A stretch of DNA of 64,000 nt from an uncultured Roseobacter sp. Its GTDB lineage: Bacteria > Pseudomonadota > Alphaproteobacteria > Rhodobacterales > Rhodobacteraceae. The stretch covers positions 159,712 through 223,711 of the forward strand of contig NZ_CANMDB010000008.1 in assembly GCF_947496515.1 (NCBI RefSeq), read 5' to 3'. The translations under genes and the position numbers were made by a program. Each line of letters opens with the position of its first letter. Positions within the stretch are counted from its first letter, which is position 1. Below, in pieces: positions 34,078-42,651 of the stretch. Under the pieces are notes generated by a model that was not told the DNA's origin, ran no database searches, and saw nothing but the letters and a program-made list of their open reading frames with translations.

Positions 34078-34700
34078 CGTAGTTGATCTAAACTGCATGC
34101 AAACTCGGACATGGGCGAAAACGGGGATCTCAGGCGGCGGTCGTGGGATGTGAGACTAACAAACACCCATTGAGTACAGCGGCTCTAAGCGATTATCGCG
34201 TGCGTCTGTGCTTGCCAATGCGTGCTTCACGGCATCGAGATCCCCGTGCAGAACCTTGGCAAACCGCACCAAGTCGGGACGTTCCGTGTCACCCGCAGAC
34301 TTGGGCTCTTGCCGCGCAGGATAACCCTTGAAGTGCAGGGACAGGCCCCGCCTGGCAGCAAGAGCCGCGCAGCCCGTTTCTCGTGCATCGCCATTTTCAG
34401 GCCTTACCCCCTGTCATCTCGACCGGGGCTTCATGCACAAGGCCGTCGCGATGATCGGCGGGACAATACGCTGGCACCATCGAAAATAGCTCCGTGTGCC
34501 GCCGTGAACTTCGATCCTAGGGCAAAAGGAGCATGTCGGTTTCCATCTCAAGGACTTCAACTCGTAAGACCAACGCCCAGAAAACCACACATTTGGGAAA
34601 AGACACTTGCGGTGTCGGAACGAGCAGGAGGTTTAAACCAAAGGTAATCTCCACTGCTGAAACCAAAGGAACACCACGGGTCGGCTTCTGAAAAATGAGG
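34078..34700. other. Non-coding region with no recognised gene
   Basis: About 620 bases. Short frames on both strands lack family features. It holds one copy of the segment shared with 28185-28227. Codon pattern and base composition suggest decayed accessory DNA. Confidence 0.45.
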
Positions 34701-36080
34701 TCAGGGTGTAGCAGGGCCGAGCAAGTCGTCCTCCTCCGCCGGGCCGCTGTCCTCGGGCGTTTCCGTCAGCAGGTCGCCTTCGCCCTCGGTCACCTGCGGT
34801 TCAGGCGCTGCTGGTTGAGAGGGAGTAACCTCCTCGGCGGGGGTGACGCTCTCGGAGCCAGGGCCAATCACGCGGACACCTTCGGGAAAGATCACCTCGC
34901 GCGCTTCGTCTGGCATCGAGATGCCCTCGTTCAGCAGCGCGGTCTTCACCGCCCGCAGGAGCGCTGATTTCAGCTTGATCGGCGAAATGCGGTGACCATC
35001 AAACCAGAAGTACGTACGGATATTGACCGTCGAGGCGCCAAGCGCATCTACCAACACCATTGGTTCGGGTTCGGCCAGAACGGCCGGATGGTTCTGCAGG
35101 CAGTCCATGATGACGGTCTGGGCCGTCGCCACCTGTGCGTCATAGCCGATGCCGACCAGAAAATCCCCCCGGCGGTTCGGAGAAGAGGTGAAATTCTCAA
35201 TCACGTTCTTGAAGATGGTGGAATTGGGCACGTGAATCTCGTTGCCCTCGATGGAGGTGATCAGCGTGCTGCGCGAGTTCATCGCCTTAACAGTGCCGGA
35301 AATGCCTGCAACCTCGATAAAATCGCCGCGTTGAAAAGGACGGCGCACACTGAGGATCAGGCTGGCGAGGAAGTTCTCTGCAATGTCACGGAAAGCAAAG
35401 CCGATGATGATCCCAAGCACACCCGCACCACCGACGACCGACAGCGCCAGTTGAGTGAGACCGGCGACCTGCAGCACGATGTAGAGACCTAGCAGGAAGA
35501 CCGGAAAGGAGATAGCACGCGCTGTGACCTGACGCAGGAAGGGTGAGTGAATACTGCGGGTCAGCACCAGCACGGCCAGCCGGGCCACCAGCCGCGAAGC
35601 ATACCACGCAAGCGGCAGCACAAGAAGAGCGAGCAGAATAAGCGGCAACACTGCGAGGGTTTCTTCGGCCAGTTTTTCAAGTTCGTTGAGCGCGGGCTCC
35701 AGCGACCAGTCGACCCGGGACTCGACACTGATATTGTTGACCACGGCGACGGTGCCAGCGGTCTTGGCGGCAAGATCGCGCGCCCAGGTCCGGTGAGCCT
35801 CGGATGTTGTGATACCGTTGAGAAACACGATACCTTCATCGGCGGTGACGCGAAGTGCATCGAACCAGCCGGTGGCCTGAAGGATGCGGGTGATACGCGT
35901 TTCGATTTCGCTGTCACGTGCCGTAGGCTCGATGGCCACCTCGCTTTCAGGCACGGTTGCGGGCTCTTCTGCGGGTGGGACATCGACGGTCTGAGCCGTG
36001 GCTGCCAGGGATAGGGTCAAGCACAGGATCAATGGCGCTAAGATATGCTTCAGACGAGGCAGATGGCACGGGCCGGTCAT
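34701..36080 (-). CDS. Small-conductance mechanosensitive channel (MscS family) with N-terminal BON-like domain
   Basis: A 459-residue protein. A signal peptide (about 1-29) is followed by a BON-like domain (about 55-120, IETRITRILQATGWFDALRV and VFLNGITTSEAHRTWA), three membrane segments (about 142-165, 190-210, 213-235) and the MscS pore and vestibule: GGAGVLGIIIGFAFRDIAEN, FQRGDFIEVAGISGTV and IHVPNSTIFKNVIENF. The pore helix is the usual glycine/alanine-rich TM3. A Pro/Glu-rich acidic tail of about 60 residues ends the protein. It would release solutes upon membrane stretch. Confidence 0.9.
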   Translation of the reverse strand: MTGPCHLPRLKHILAPLILCLTLSLAATAQTVDVPPAEEPATVPESEVAIEPTARDSEIETRITRILQATGWFDALRVTADEGIVFLNGITTSEAHRTWARDLAAKTAGTVAVVNNISVESRVDWSLEPALNELEKLAEETLAVLPLILLALLVLPLAWYASRLVARLAVLVLTRSIHSPFLRQVTARAISFPVFLLGLYIVLQVAGLTQLALSVVGGAGVLGIIIGFAFRDIAENFLASLILSVRRPFQRGDFIEVAGISGTVKAMNSRSTLITSIEGNEIHVPNSTIFKNVIENFTSSPNRRGDFLVGIGYDAQVATAQTVIMDCLQNHPAVLAEPEPMVLVDALGASTVNIRTYFWFDGHRISPIKLKSALLRAVKTALLNEGISMPDEAREVIFPEGVRVIGPGSESVTPAEEVTPSQPAAPEPQVTEGEGDLLTETPEDSGPAEEDDLLGPATP

Positions 36081-36838
36081 GTGGGGGATCTCCTTTGGGT
36101 CGTCAAATCGTCCAACTGTGAGGTCCGGTGCCGCTCATGGGCGCTCACCCCATCAGCTTGGGACGCGCGCTGTGCCTCGCGCAAGGGCTTGTATTGCTTC
36201 TAAATGATGGCGGGGCTGTGTCAGTTCCCTTTAAAGAGCGAATTTTGCCGAGGGTTGCCGGTTACCCTCGGAGGCATGTCTTTTACCTAGTGGGTGTTGG
36301 CAGGACCAGCCGTTTCAATCGTCGCGCGCCCTTTCTCAGAGTCCGTAAGGCCTATGGCTGCGTTTTGAGATAACCGATCTTCTCGGCCAGACCATGACGG
36401 ACCGGCGGTCGGGAGCCATACCGCTGATCGCACCTATGACATGTGCACATACTGTGCTGCCATTGCCGACCGTGGTGGTCTCGTTGTCATCCCGGTCGAG
36501 GAAGCTCTGTCGAAACACGTTCGCACCGATGAGAGAGGAGGGAAGACGTTTCGGCTCCCGCAGCAAGGCTTGCGGTGTTTGCTCCGTTTTGATTGGTCGC
36601 ACAGGCACCAAGCAGACCGTTTGACGAAACCGCCTTTGTCAGGTTTGCAGATTGGCCTGCCAGAGTTGCGCTTGTTGAGTGGAGGACTTCCTGCCTGACA
36701 GTTTTGTTCAGATGCCTCCCCAAAGAGATTGGCGAGGTTTCGCGACAGGGCCGTGTGGGAGGTCTCCGAAGAAGAACGCTCCCGCTCTACCCCAAACGTC
36801 GGCCCATTTGATGGGCCCGCACGACCCCGACACCGGGA
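36081..36838. other. Region without recognised genes between MscS-like gene and IS21 remnant
   Basis: About 760 bases. It should contain the promoter of the MscS-like gene near 36090-36150. Frames seen on both strands (for example minus 36434-37069) overlap the IS21 remnant and have no family signature, so I treat them as chance or relict. Confidence 0.4.
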
Positions 36839-37058
36839 TCCAAGACCTGTTTGGTCGGGTTCGACAACAACCCGTACCCTGCCTGCGCCAGCGCGACCGG
36901 TCGTCCGGTTGAGATCCGAGCTCACGCAGATCGACTGGCGTGTTGGCGGGATGGAAAGGTCATCGGCCTGCACGAATGCGCCCTTGGTCCCGGCAAAACA
37001 GTCTGCGATCCGTCGCACGATCTGCCTGTACCCGCACGTAAACTGGGTACTTTGCGTA
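36839..37058 (+). pseudogene. IS21-family transposase (IstA) C-terminal remnant
   Basis: The plus frame reads TCLVGFDNNPYPACASATGR, then PVEIRAHADRLACWRDGKVIG and later VCDPSHDLPVPARKLGTLR. It follows the C-terminal beta-rich part of IstA-type transposases (V-R/G-x-x-N-x-Y-S-V, D-R-I-x-x-x-x-x-G, Y-x-P-V-L-x-R-K-P-G-A-L-R), with clear decay. The catalytic part and the istB partner are absent. Confidence 0.65.
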
Positions 37059-37064
37059 CGCTGA

Positions 37065-37107
37065 AACAAAAGGCCAGATCAGCTTGTCGCTGACCTGGCC
37101 TTTTGTT
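37065..37107. terminator. Strong bidirectional terminator after the BMP gene
   Basis: aacaaaaggccag-A-tcagc TTGTC gctga-C-ctggccttttgtt, a near-perfect long stem flanked by A-run and T-run on both strands. It closes the purine operon transcribed on the minus strand and would insulate it from the IS remnant. Confidence 0.85.
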
Positions 37108-37153
37108 GCGCTCGGGGAGAGACGTCCGTGAAAGACGTCCCCATATCCCCGCT

Positions 37154-38233
37154 TTACTGAGGGATTTCGCCCGTCAGCCCTTCGATGTAGAAGTTCATGC
37201 CAGCCAGTGTGCCATCGTCCGCGATTTCACCCTCGGCGAGCCAGTCGCTGCCGTCCTGCTTTTTCAGGGGGCCGGTGAAGGGGTGATAGGATCCGTCGGC
37301 GATAGCGGCCTTCATGGCAAGTGCTTCTTCTTTGACGTCCGCGGGGACCGCGTCGGTGATCTCACCGATGGCGACCATACCTGCGCCGATACCGTCCCAG
37401 GTGTCCGTGCTTTCCCATGTGCCATCCATCACCGCCTGGGTGCGGGCAATGTAATAGGGGGCCCAGTCGTCAATGATTGAGGACACCCGCGGAAAGGGGG
37501 CGTACTGGCCCATGTCGGAGGCCTGACCAAAGGTAACGACATCACCGGCTTCCTGTGCGGCAGCCTGTGGTGCAGTTGAATCCGTATGTTGCAGCACCAC
37601 ATCCGCCCCTTGCTCTATCAGCGCGCGTGCCGCATCCGCTTCCTTCGCGGGGTCGAACCATGTGTAGGCCCAGATGATCTTGAACTCGACATCCGGGTTC
37701 ACCTTGGCCGCATGAATATAGGCCGCGTTGATGCCGCGGATCACCTCCGGGATGGGGTAGGAGGCGATATAACCGATGATGTTGGATTTGGTCATCTTGC
37801 CCGCGATATGCCCCTGGATCGCGCGCCCTTCGTAGAACCGCGCGGAATAGGTGGAGACGTTATCAGCGCGCTTGTAGCCCGTGGCATGCTCGAATTTCAC
37901 ATCCGGGAACTTGGCGGCGATGTTGATGGTCGGATCCATGTAGCCGAAGGAGGTGGTAAAGATCAGATCCGCACCGTCCAGCGCCATCTGGGTCATCACT
38001 CGTTCGCTGTCGGGGCCTTCTGCCACATTCTCCACGAAGACGGTCTCGACCGCATCGCCGAAATGCTCTTCGACGGCGAGCCGGCCCTTGTTGTGCTCAT
38101 ATGTCCAGCCGCCATCGCCGATCGGTCCGACATAGACAAAGCCGACCTTCGTTTTCTCGTGGCCATCGGCAAAGCCGCTTGTGGCGAGGCCGAGTGCGAT
38201 TGCGGCACTGGCCAGAAGGGTGGTGATTTTCAT
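37154..38233 (-). CDS. BMP family ABC transporter substrate-binding protein (purine operon)
   Basis: A 359-residue periplasmic protein with signal peptide (1-22, ending TSGFA-DG). BMP features are KVGFVYVGPIGDGGWTYEHN, FVENVAEGPDSERVM, NIIGYIASYPIPEVIRGINA and VVLQHTDSTAPQAAAQE. This subfamily binds nucleobases or nucleosides in alphaproteobacteria. It is the last gene of the xdhABC-ABC operon and is separated from the permeases by a hairpin that may boost its level relative to them. It is only distantly similar to the BMP protein at 3065-4060. Confidence 0.92.
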   Translation of the reverse strand: MKITTLLASAAIALGLATSGFADGHEKTKVGFVYVGPIGDGGWTYEHNKGRLAVEEHFGDAVETVFVENVAEGPDSERVMTQMALDGADLIFTTSFGYMDPTINIAAKFPDVKFEHATGYKRADNVSTYSARFYEGRAIQGHIAGKMTKSNIIGYIASYPIPEVIRGINAAYIHAAKVNPDVEFKIIWAYTWFDPAKEADAARALIEQGADVVLQHTDSTAPQAAAQEAGDVVTFGQASDMGQYAPFPRVSSIIDDWAPYYIARTQAVMDGTWESTDTWDGIGAGMVAIGEITDAVPADVKEEALAMKAAIADGSYHPFTGPLKKQDGSDWLAEGEIADDGTLAGMNFYIEGLTGEIPQ

Positions 38234-38257
38234 GATCAGGTCTTCCCCAAAGATAAT

Positions 38258-38276
38258 CGCCCCTGTGTGCGGGGCG
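38258..38276 (-). other. Intercistronic hairpin before the BMP gene
   Basis: CGCCCC-GCACACA-GGGGCG on the minus strand, a perfect 6-bp GC stem in the 54-base gap between permease stop and BMP start. It has no T-run. Such hairpins often act as RNA-stability elements that raise expression of the binding-protein gene. Confidence 0.45.
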
Positions 38277-38287
38277 TTGATGTGCCT

Positions 38288-39208
38288 CTAACCGGAGGCG
38301 TGAAATATACGGCCCAGCGAGCCGGGCGCCGCCGTCCTGTCTGCGGAAAGAACCACAAGCACGACGATGGTGATGATGTAGGGAGACATTGCCAGATATT
38401 CGACGGGAATGGCAACGCCCGCGCCCTGGAGATTAAGTTGCAATTGAGCGATTCCGCCGAAAAGATAGGCGCCCAAAAGAACGCGCCACGGCTTCCAGCT
38501 GGCAAAGACGACCAGCGCCAGGGCGATCCAGCCAACACCCGCTGTCATGCCTTCTGTCCATTGCGGCACACGAATGAGGCTGATGTAGGCCCCGCCCAGT
38601 CCTGCCAGCGCGCCACCGAACATGATCGCCAGTGTCCGGATCCGCACGACCTTGTAGCCGAGCGCGTGGGCGGCGTCGTGGTTCTCACCCACTGCGCGCA
38701 GGATCAGCCCGGCACGGGTGAATTTCAAGACGGCCCAGACAGCGGCGACCAGCAGGATGCCGATGTAAAGAATGGGATCATGCGAAAAGAGCACCGGTCC
38801 CAGCAGGGGGATCTCCGCCAAGGGCCCGAAATCCACATCCGGCATACGCGGTGGTTTGACGCCAACATAGCCCTGTCCCAGCAGGGCAGACAGCCCCAGA
38901 CCGAAAAGGGTGAGCGCCAGTCCCGATGCCACCTGATTGGCCAGCGTCAGCTGGGTGAGCAGCGCAAACAGCAGGCTCAAGACAGCGCCACCGGCAGCCG
39001 CTGCGGCAAACCCCACCAGCGGCGAGGCGCTCTCCACCGCCGCCGCAAAGCCGCAAATGGCGCCTACGATCATCATCCCCTCAACGCCGAGGTTCAGCAC
39101 CCCGGCGCGTTCCACCACCAGCTCGCCCGTGGCGGCCAGCAGAATAGGCGTTGCGGCACTCATGAGAGCGGCGAGCAACAGGACGGGGTTGATCACGGAT
39201 AAATCCAT
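38288..39208 (-). CDS. Purine/nucleoside ABC transporter permease, second subunit
   Basis: A 306-residue polytopic permease with the family signature VVERAGVLNLGVEGMMIVGA (about residues 30-49) and FGPLAEIPLLGPVLFSHDPI. It has about eight to nine hydrophobic helices. It abuts the other permease directly, with no base between stop and start. It should make the heterodimeric channel of the purine importer. Confidence 0.93.
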   Translation of the reverse strand: MDLSVINPVLLLAALMSAATPILLAATGELVVERAGVLNLGVEGMMIVGAICGFAAAVESASPLVGFAAAAAGGAVLSLLFALLTQLTLANQVASGLALTLFGLGLSALLGQGYVGVKPPRMPDVDFGPLAEIPLLGPVLFSHDPILYIGILLVAAVWAVLKFTRAGLILRAVGENHDAAHALGYKVVRIRTLAIMFGGALAGLGGAYISLIRVPQWTEGMTAGVGWIALALVVFASWKPWRVLLGAYLFGGIAQLQLNLQGAGVAIPVEYLAMSPYIITIVVLVVLSADRTAAPGSLGRIFHASG

Positions 39209-40291
39209 TCAGGCGACCTCCGCCCGGCGCAACCGCAACCGGTAGTTGGTGAAAAGATCAAGCGCGAGCAGGAAAAACAGCAGCATCCCCTGAAACACCT
39301 GAATGGCGGCAGCGGGCAGACCAAGCTGGCTTTGCGCGATATCCCCGCCGATATAAGTCAGCGCCATCAACAGCCCCGCCAGCACGATCCCGATGGGATG
39401 CAGACGGCCCAGAAACGCCACGATAATGGCCGTAAACCCGTAGCCCACGTTGAAGTCGATACTGACCTGACCAGCCGGTCCCGCAACCTCGAAAAGCCCG
39501 GCCAGTCCGGCGAGCATGCCCGATATCCCCAGACAGAACAGCACGAGCCGGTTCGGGTTCACCCCGGCAAACCGCGCGGCCCGGGGGGCCTCCCCCGTCA
39601 CCCGCACGGCAAATCCCAGCCGATGCCGGCTCAGCAGAACGTAGGCAAAGATCACCGCGATGAGCGCCGCCACCACGCCCCAGTGCATGCCGCTGCCTGC
39701 AATGATCTCCGCGTTATGGGCGCTGGCGTATTGCTGCAGATTGCGGCTACCGGGAAAGCCGAACCCTTCCGGGTTTTTCAACAAACCCAAGGACATCGAG
39801 GCCAGAAATTGCTCCGCCACATAAACAAGCATCAGCGAGACGAGGATCTCGTTGGTGCCAAAGCGGACCTTCAGGACCCCCGGGATCATCGCCCAGACCC
39901 AGCCGCCAAAGGCGCCCGCTACCACCATCAAGGGAAAGATCAGCACGCTTGCCGCGGGGTAAAACGCCAGCCCCACACCCGCCCCCACAAGCGCGCCGAT
40001 GATGTACTGCCCCTCCGCACCAATGTTCCAGATCCCTGCCTTGAACCCCAGGCTCAGCCCAATGGCGATCAGCACCAGAGGCGCCCCTTTGATCAACAGC
40101 TGTGGCCTGTAGAAAAAGGCAAACTCCCCAAAAAGCGGCTCCCAGAAAATCGTCACAATGGATTGAACCGGATCCTTGCCCAGCACGGCAAAGAGCACGC
40201 CACCGAACAAAAACGTCGCAAGCACCGCCATCAGCGGTGTCAGATAGGCAAAGACCCGGCTCGGCTCCGGGCGCTGCTCAAGCCGGATCAT
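39209..40291 (-). CDS. Purine/nucleoside ABC transporter permease, first subunit
   Basis: A 360-residue permease with the signature GFKAGIWNIGAEGQYIIGAL (about 82-101), GVLKVRFGTNEILVSLMLVYVAEQF and VGYGFTAIIVAFLGRLHPIGI. The ATG at 40291 follows the ATPase gene after 93 bases containing a REP-like tail. Paired with the permease just downstream. Confidence 0.93.
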   Translation of the reverse strand: MIRLEQRPEPSRVFAYLTPLMAVLATFLFGGVLFAVLGKDPVQSIVTIFWEPLFGEFAFFYRPQLLIKGAPLVLIAIGLSLGFKAGIWNIGAEGQYIIGALVGAGVGLAFYPAASVLIFPLMVVAGAFGGWVWAMIPGVLKVRFGTNEILVSLMLVYVAEQFLASMSLGLLKNPEGFGFPGSRNLQQYASAHNAEIIAGSGMHWGVVAALIAVIFAYVLLSRHRLGFAVRVTGEAPRAARFAGVNPNRLVLFCLGISGMLAGLAGLFEVAGPAGQVSIDFNVGYGFTAIIVAFLGRLHPIGIVLAGLLMALTYIGGDIAQSQLGLPAAAIQVFQGMLLFFLLALDLFTNYRLRLRRAEVA

Positions 40292-40296
40292 CGCAC

Positions 40297-40326
40297 CGCT
40301 CCCCCGTCATCTTGCCAAATAAACTC
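40297..40326. repeat. REP-like repeat tail, copy C
   Basis: On the minus strand it reads GAGTTTATTTGGCAAGATGA followed by CGGGGGAGCG, matching the tails of copies A (1430-1494) and B (45796-45867). Like copy A it lies between an ABC ATPase gene and the first permease gene. Confidence 0.65.
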
Positions 40327-40384
40327 ATGATCCTGACCGGGCCGCCCGCACGCTCCCCGCCGCAGGGCACGACATCGCGTCTTT

Positions 40385-41899
40385 TCACACATGTGCAACC
40401 TCCATGCCATGCGCACCGCCCATCATGAGGCCGATTTCCTCAACGCTCAGCCCCTCCGTCGGGCGCGAGGCAGACAACCGCCCTTCGTTCAAGGCCGAGA
40501 ACCTGTCCGCAATCTCCATCAACTCGTCCAGATCCTGACTGATCACCACGATGGCCGCGCCCTGTTGCGCCAGATCCAGCAGGGCTTGCCGGATCGCCGC
40601 AGCGGCAGAGGCGTCAACGCCCCAGGTGGGCTGATTGACGACCAGCACCTCCGGGCGTTGCAGCACCTCGCGCCCGATGACGAACTTCTGCAGATTGCCC
40701 CCCGACAGCGACCGCGCCGCATTGGCGGGCCCCGGTGTGCGCACGTCAAAGGCAGCGATGATGCGATCGGCAAAGGCGCGCGCCGCACCCCAGTTCAGAA
40801 ACCCGGCCCGTTCCAGCCTTTCGCGCTGCGCACCGGTCAGCATGGCATTTTCGGTCAGGGACATATTGGGGGCCGCCGCATGGCCAAGCCGCTCCTCGGG
40901 TGCCGCCAGCACGCCCCGCTCGCGCCGCGCGTTGGGTCCCAGAGCACCAATATCCTGCCCTTTCAGCCAGATTGTCGCGCGCGGCGCCCGCCGCTCGCCG
41001 GAAAGGGCGGAGAGCAGCTCGTCCTGACCGTTCCCGGCCACCCCCCCGATGCCCAGCACTTCCCCCTGCCGCAGGCTGAACGAGACGTCCCGCAACGGCA
41101 TGCCAAAGGCCGTGGGCGCGGGCAGCGACAGGGCATCCAGTCGCAGGACCTCCTCGCCCGGCTGCGCTGCCGGCCGTGACGGCGTGCTCAGCGTCTTGCC
41201 CACCATCATCTCCGCCATCTCGCGCGCGGTGCTCTCGCGGGGTACCGCGGTGCCCACGACCTTGCCCAGACGCAGCACGGTAGCGGCGTCACACAGGCTT
41301 CGAATCTCTTCCAGCTTGTGCGAGATGTAGAGGATCGCGGTGCCCTCCGCGCTCAGCTTGCGCAGGGTCTTGAAGAGGATCTCGACTTCCTGCGGGGTCA
41401 GCACCGATGTGGGCTCATCCATGATCAGCAGTCTGGGGTCCTGCAGCAGGCAGCGGATGATTTCCACCCGCTGCCGCTCACCCGCCGACAGATCGCCAAC
41501 GATCCGGTCCGGTGCCAGCGGCAACCCGTAGGTGTCCGAGACCTCCCGGATCCGCCGCGACAGATCGCGCAACCGGGGCGCGTGCTCCATCCCAAGCGCG
41601 ATGTTTTCCGCCACGCTCAGCGCATCGAAAAGAGAGAAATGCTGAAACACCATGCCAACGCCCGCCGCCCGCGCCGCCCTTGGCTCGGCAGGCGCAAAGG
41701 GCGCGCCGTTCATCTGCATCTCGCCCTGATCGGGTTTCACCAATCCGTAGATCATCTTGACCAGCGTGGATTTTCCGGCACCGTTCTCACCCAGCAGGGC
41801 GTGAACTTCCCCGGGCGCGATGGACAGTGAGACATCGTCATTGGCCACCACCCCGGGGTAGGCCTTGGTCAGCCCCTTCAGAGCGAGCAGCGCCGTCAC
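40385..41899 (-). CDS. Purine/nucleoside ABC transporter ATP-binding protein, double ATPase
   Basis: A 504-residue protein with two ABC domains. First domain: Walker A GENGAGKST (about 36-44), signature LSAGERQRVEI, Walker B LLIMDEPT. Second domain: degenerate Walker A GVAGNGQDELLS, signature LSGGNLQKFVIGREV. I start at the GTG at 41899 (then TALLALKGLTKAYPG), which overlaps the xdhC stop as GTGA; the frame is open further upstream but lies inside xdhC. The coupling to xdhC ties the importer to purine oxidation. Confidence 0.93.
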   Translation of the reverse strand: MTALLALKGLTKAYPGVVANDDVSLSIAPGEVHALLGENGAGKSTLVKMIYGLVKPDQGEMQMNGAPFAPAEPRAARAAGVGMVFQHFSLFDALSVAENIALGMEHAPRLRDLSRRIREVSDTYGLPLAPDRIVGDLSAGERQRVEIIRCLLQDPRLLIMDEPTSVLTPQEVEILFKTLRKLSAEGTAILYISHKLEEIRSLCDAATVLRLGKVVGTAVPRESTAREMAEMMVGKTLSTPSRPAAQPGEEVLRLDALSLPAPTAFGMPLRDVSFSLRQGEVLGIGGVAGNGQDELLSALSGERRAPRATIWLKGQDIGALGPNARRERGVLAAPEERLGHAAAPNMSLTENAMLTGAQRERLERAGFLNWGAARAFADRIIAAFDVRTPGPANAARSLSGGNLQKFVIGREVLQRPEVLVVNQPTWGVDASAAAAIRQALLDLAQQGAAIVVISQDLDELMEIADRFSALNEGRLSASRPTEGLSVEEIGLMMGGAHGMEVAHV

Positions 41900-42651
41900 G
41901 CCGCGGCCTCTCGCGCGGACAAGAGCGCAGCGATACATCCTTCGGCGATGTCGCGGGGGTGCTTGCCGCGGGATTTGTCACCGATAGGGCAGGTGATGCT
42001 GTCAGGATCCAGACCCGCGGCTCGCAGCCGCTTGCCAAAGCGCGCCCATTTGGTGGCCGATCCGATCACCCCGCAGGAGGCAAAGCCGCGCTGCAAAAGA
42101 GCGGCACAGAGCGCCAGATCGATCTCATGTGAATAGGTGAAAACGAGGTGATGGGCCTTGAGCGGCGCGTGGCCAGCGAAACGCGCCATATCCGCCACCG
42201 GCACACCCCGCACACCTGAGCGGATGGCCTTTGGAAAGCGGTCCTGAGCACTGTCGATCCACGTCACATCGAAATCCGCAGTCGGACAGGCCGCGACCAC
42301 CGCGCGCCCTACATGCCCCGCGCCCCAAAGCCACAGCGGCGGTGCCTCCGGGCGTGGCCTCAGCGGTGGCGCGACGCCGGGGGCCACATCCACCTGTCGC
42401 GGCGCACGGCCAAACTGCAGGGTGACGCTGCCACCACAGCACTGTCCGAGCCCTGGACCCAGTGGCAGTGTTCGGGTCGTCTCATCCGCACCGCTCTCCA
42501 GCATGCTGCGCGCCTGAGCGATGGCCGCCCACTCCAGCGCCCCGCCACCGATGGTGCCGGCGATGTCCTGCGCCTCGACCTTCATCGCCGTGCCCGCATC
42601 GCGCGGCACGGAGCCTTTGACGGACAGGATCTCCACGTAGATCGCGCTCAT
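41896..42651 (-). CDS. xdhC: Xanthine dehydrogenase accessory protein XdhC
   Basis: A 251-residue protein with the XdhC/CoxI start VEILSVKGSVPRDAGTAMKV, GTIGGGALEW near residue 33 and a Rossmann-type segment LWLWGAGHVGRAVVAACPTA. XdhC binds the molybdenum cofactor, helps its sulfuration and inserts it into XdhB. The ATG at 42651 overlaps the xdhB stop (ATGA). Confidence 0.92.
   Translation of the reverse strand: MSAIYVEILSVKGSVPRDAGTAMKVEAQDIAGTIGGGALEWAAIAQARSMLESGADETTRTLPLGPGLGQCCGGSVTLQFGRAPRQVDVAPGVAPPLRPRPEAPPLWLWGAGHVGRAVVAACPTADFDVTWIDSAQDRFPKAIRSGVRGVPVADMARFAGHAPLKAHHLVFTYSHEIDLALCAALLQRGFASCGVIGSATKWARFGKRLRAAGLDPDSITCPIGDKSRGKHPRDIAEGCIAALLSAREAAA

Noticed and set aside
36434..37069. 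211-codon minus-strand frame upstream of the purine operon terminator
   Set aside because: It overlaps the IstA remnant read on the plus strand and has no family signature.
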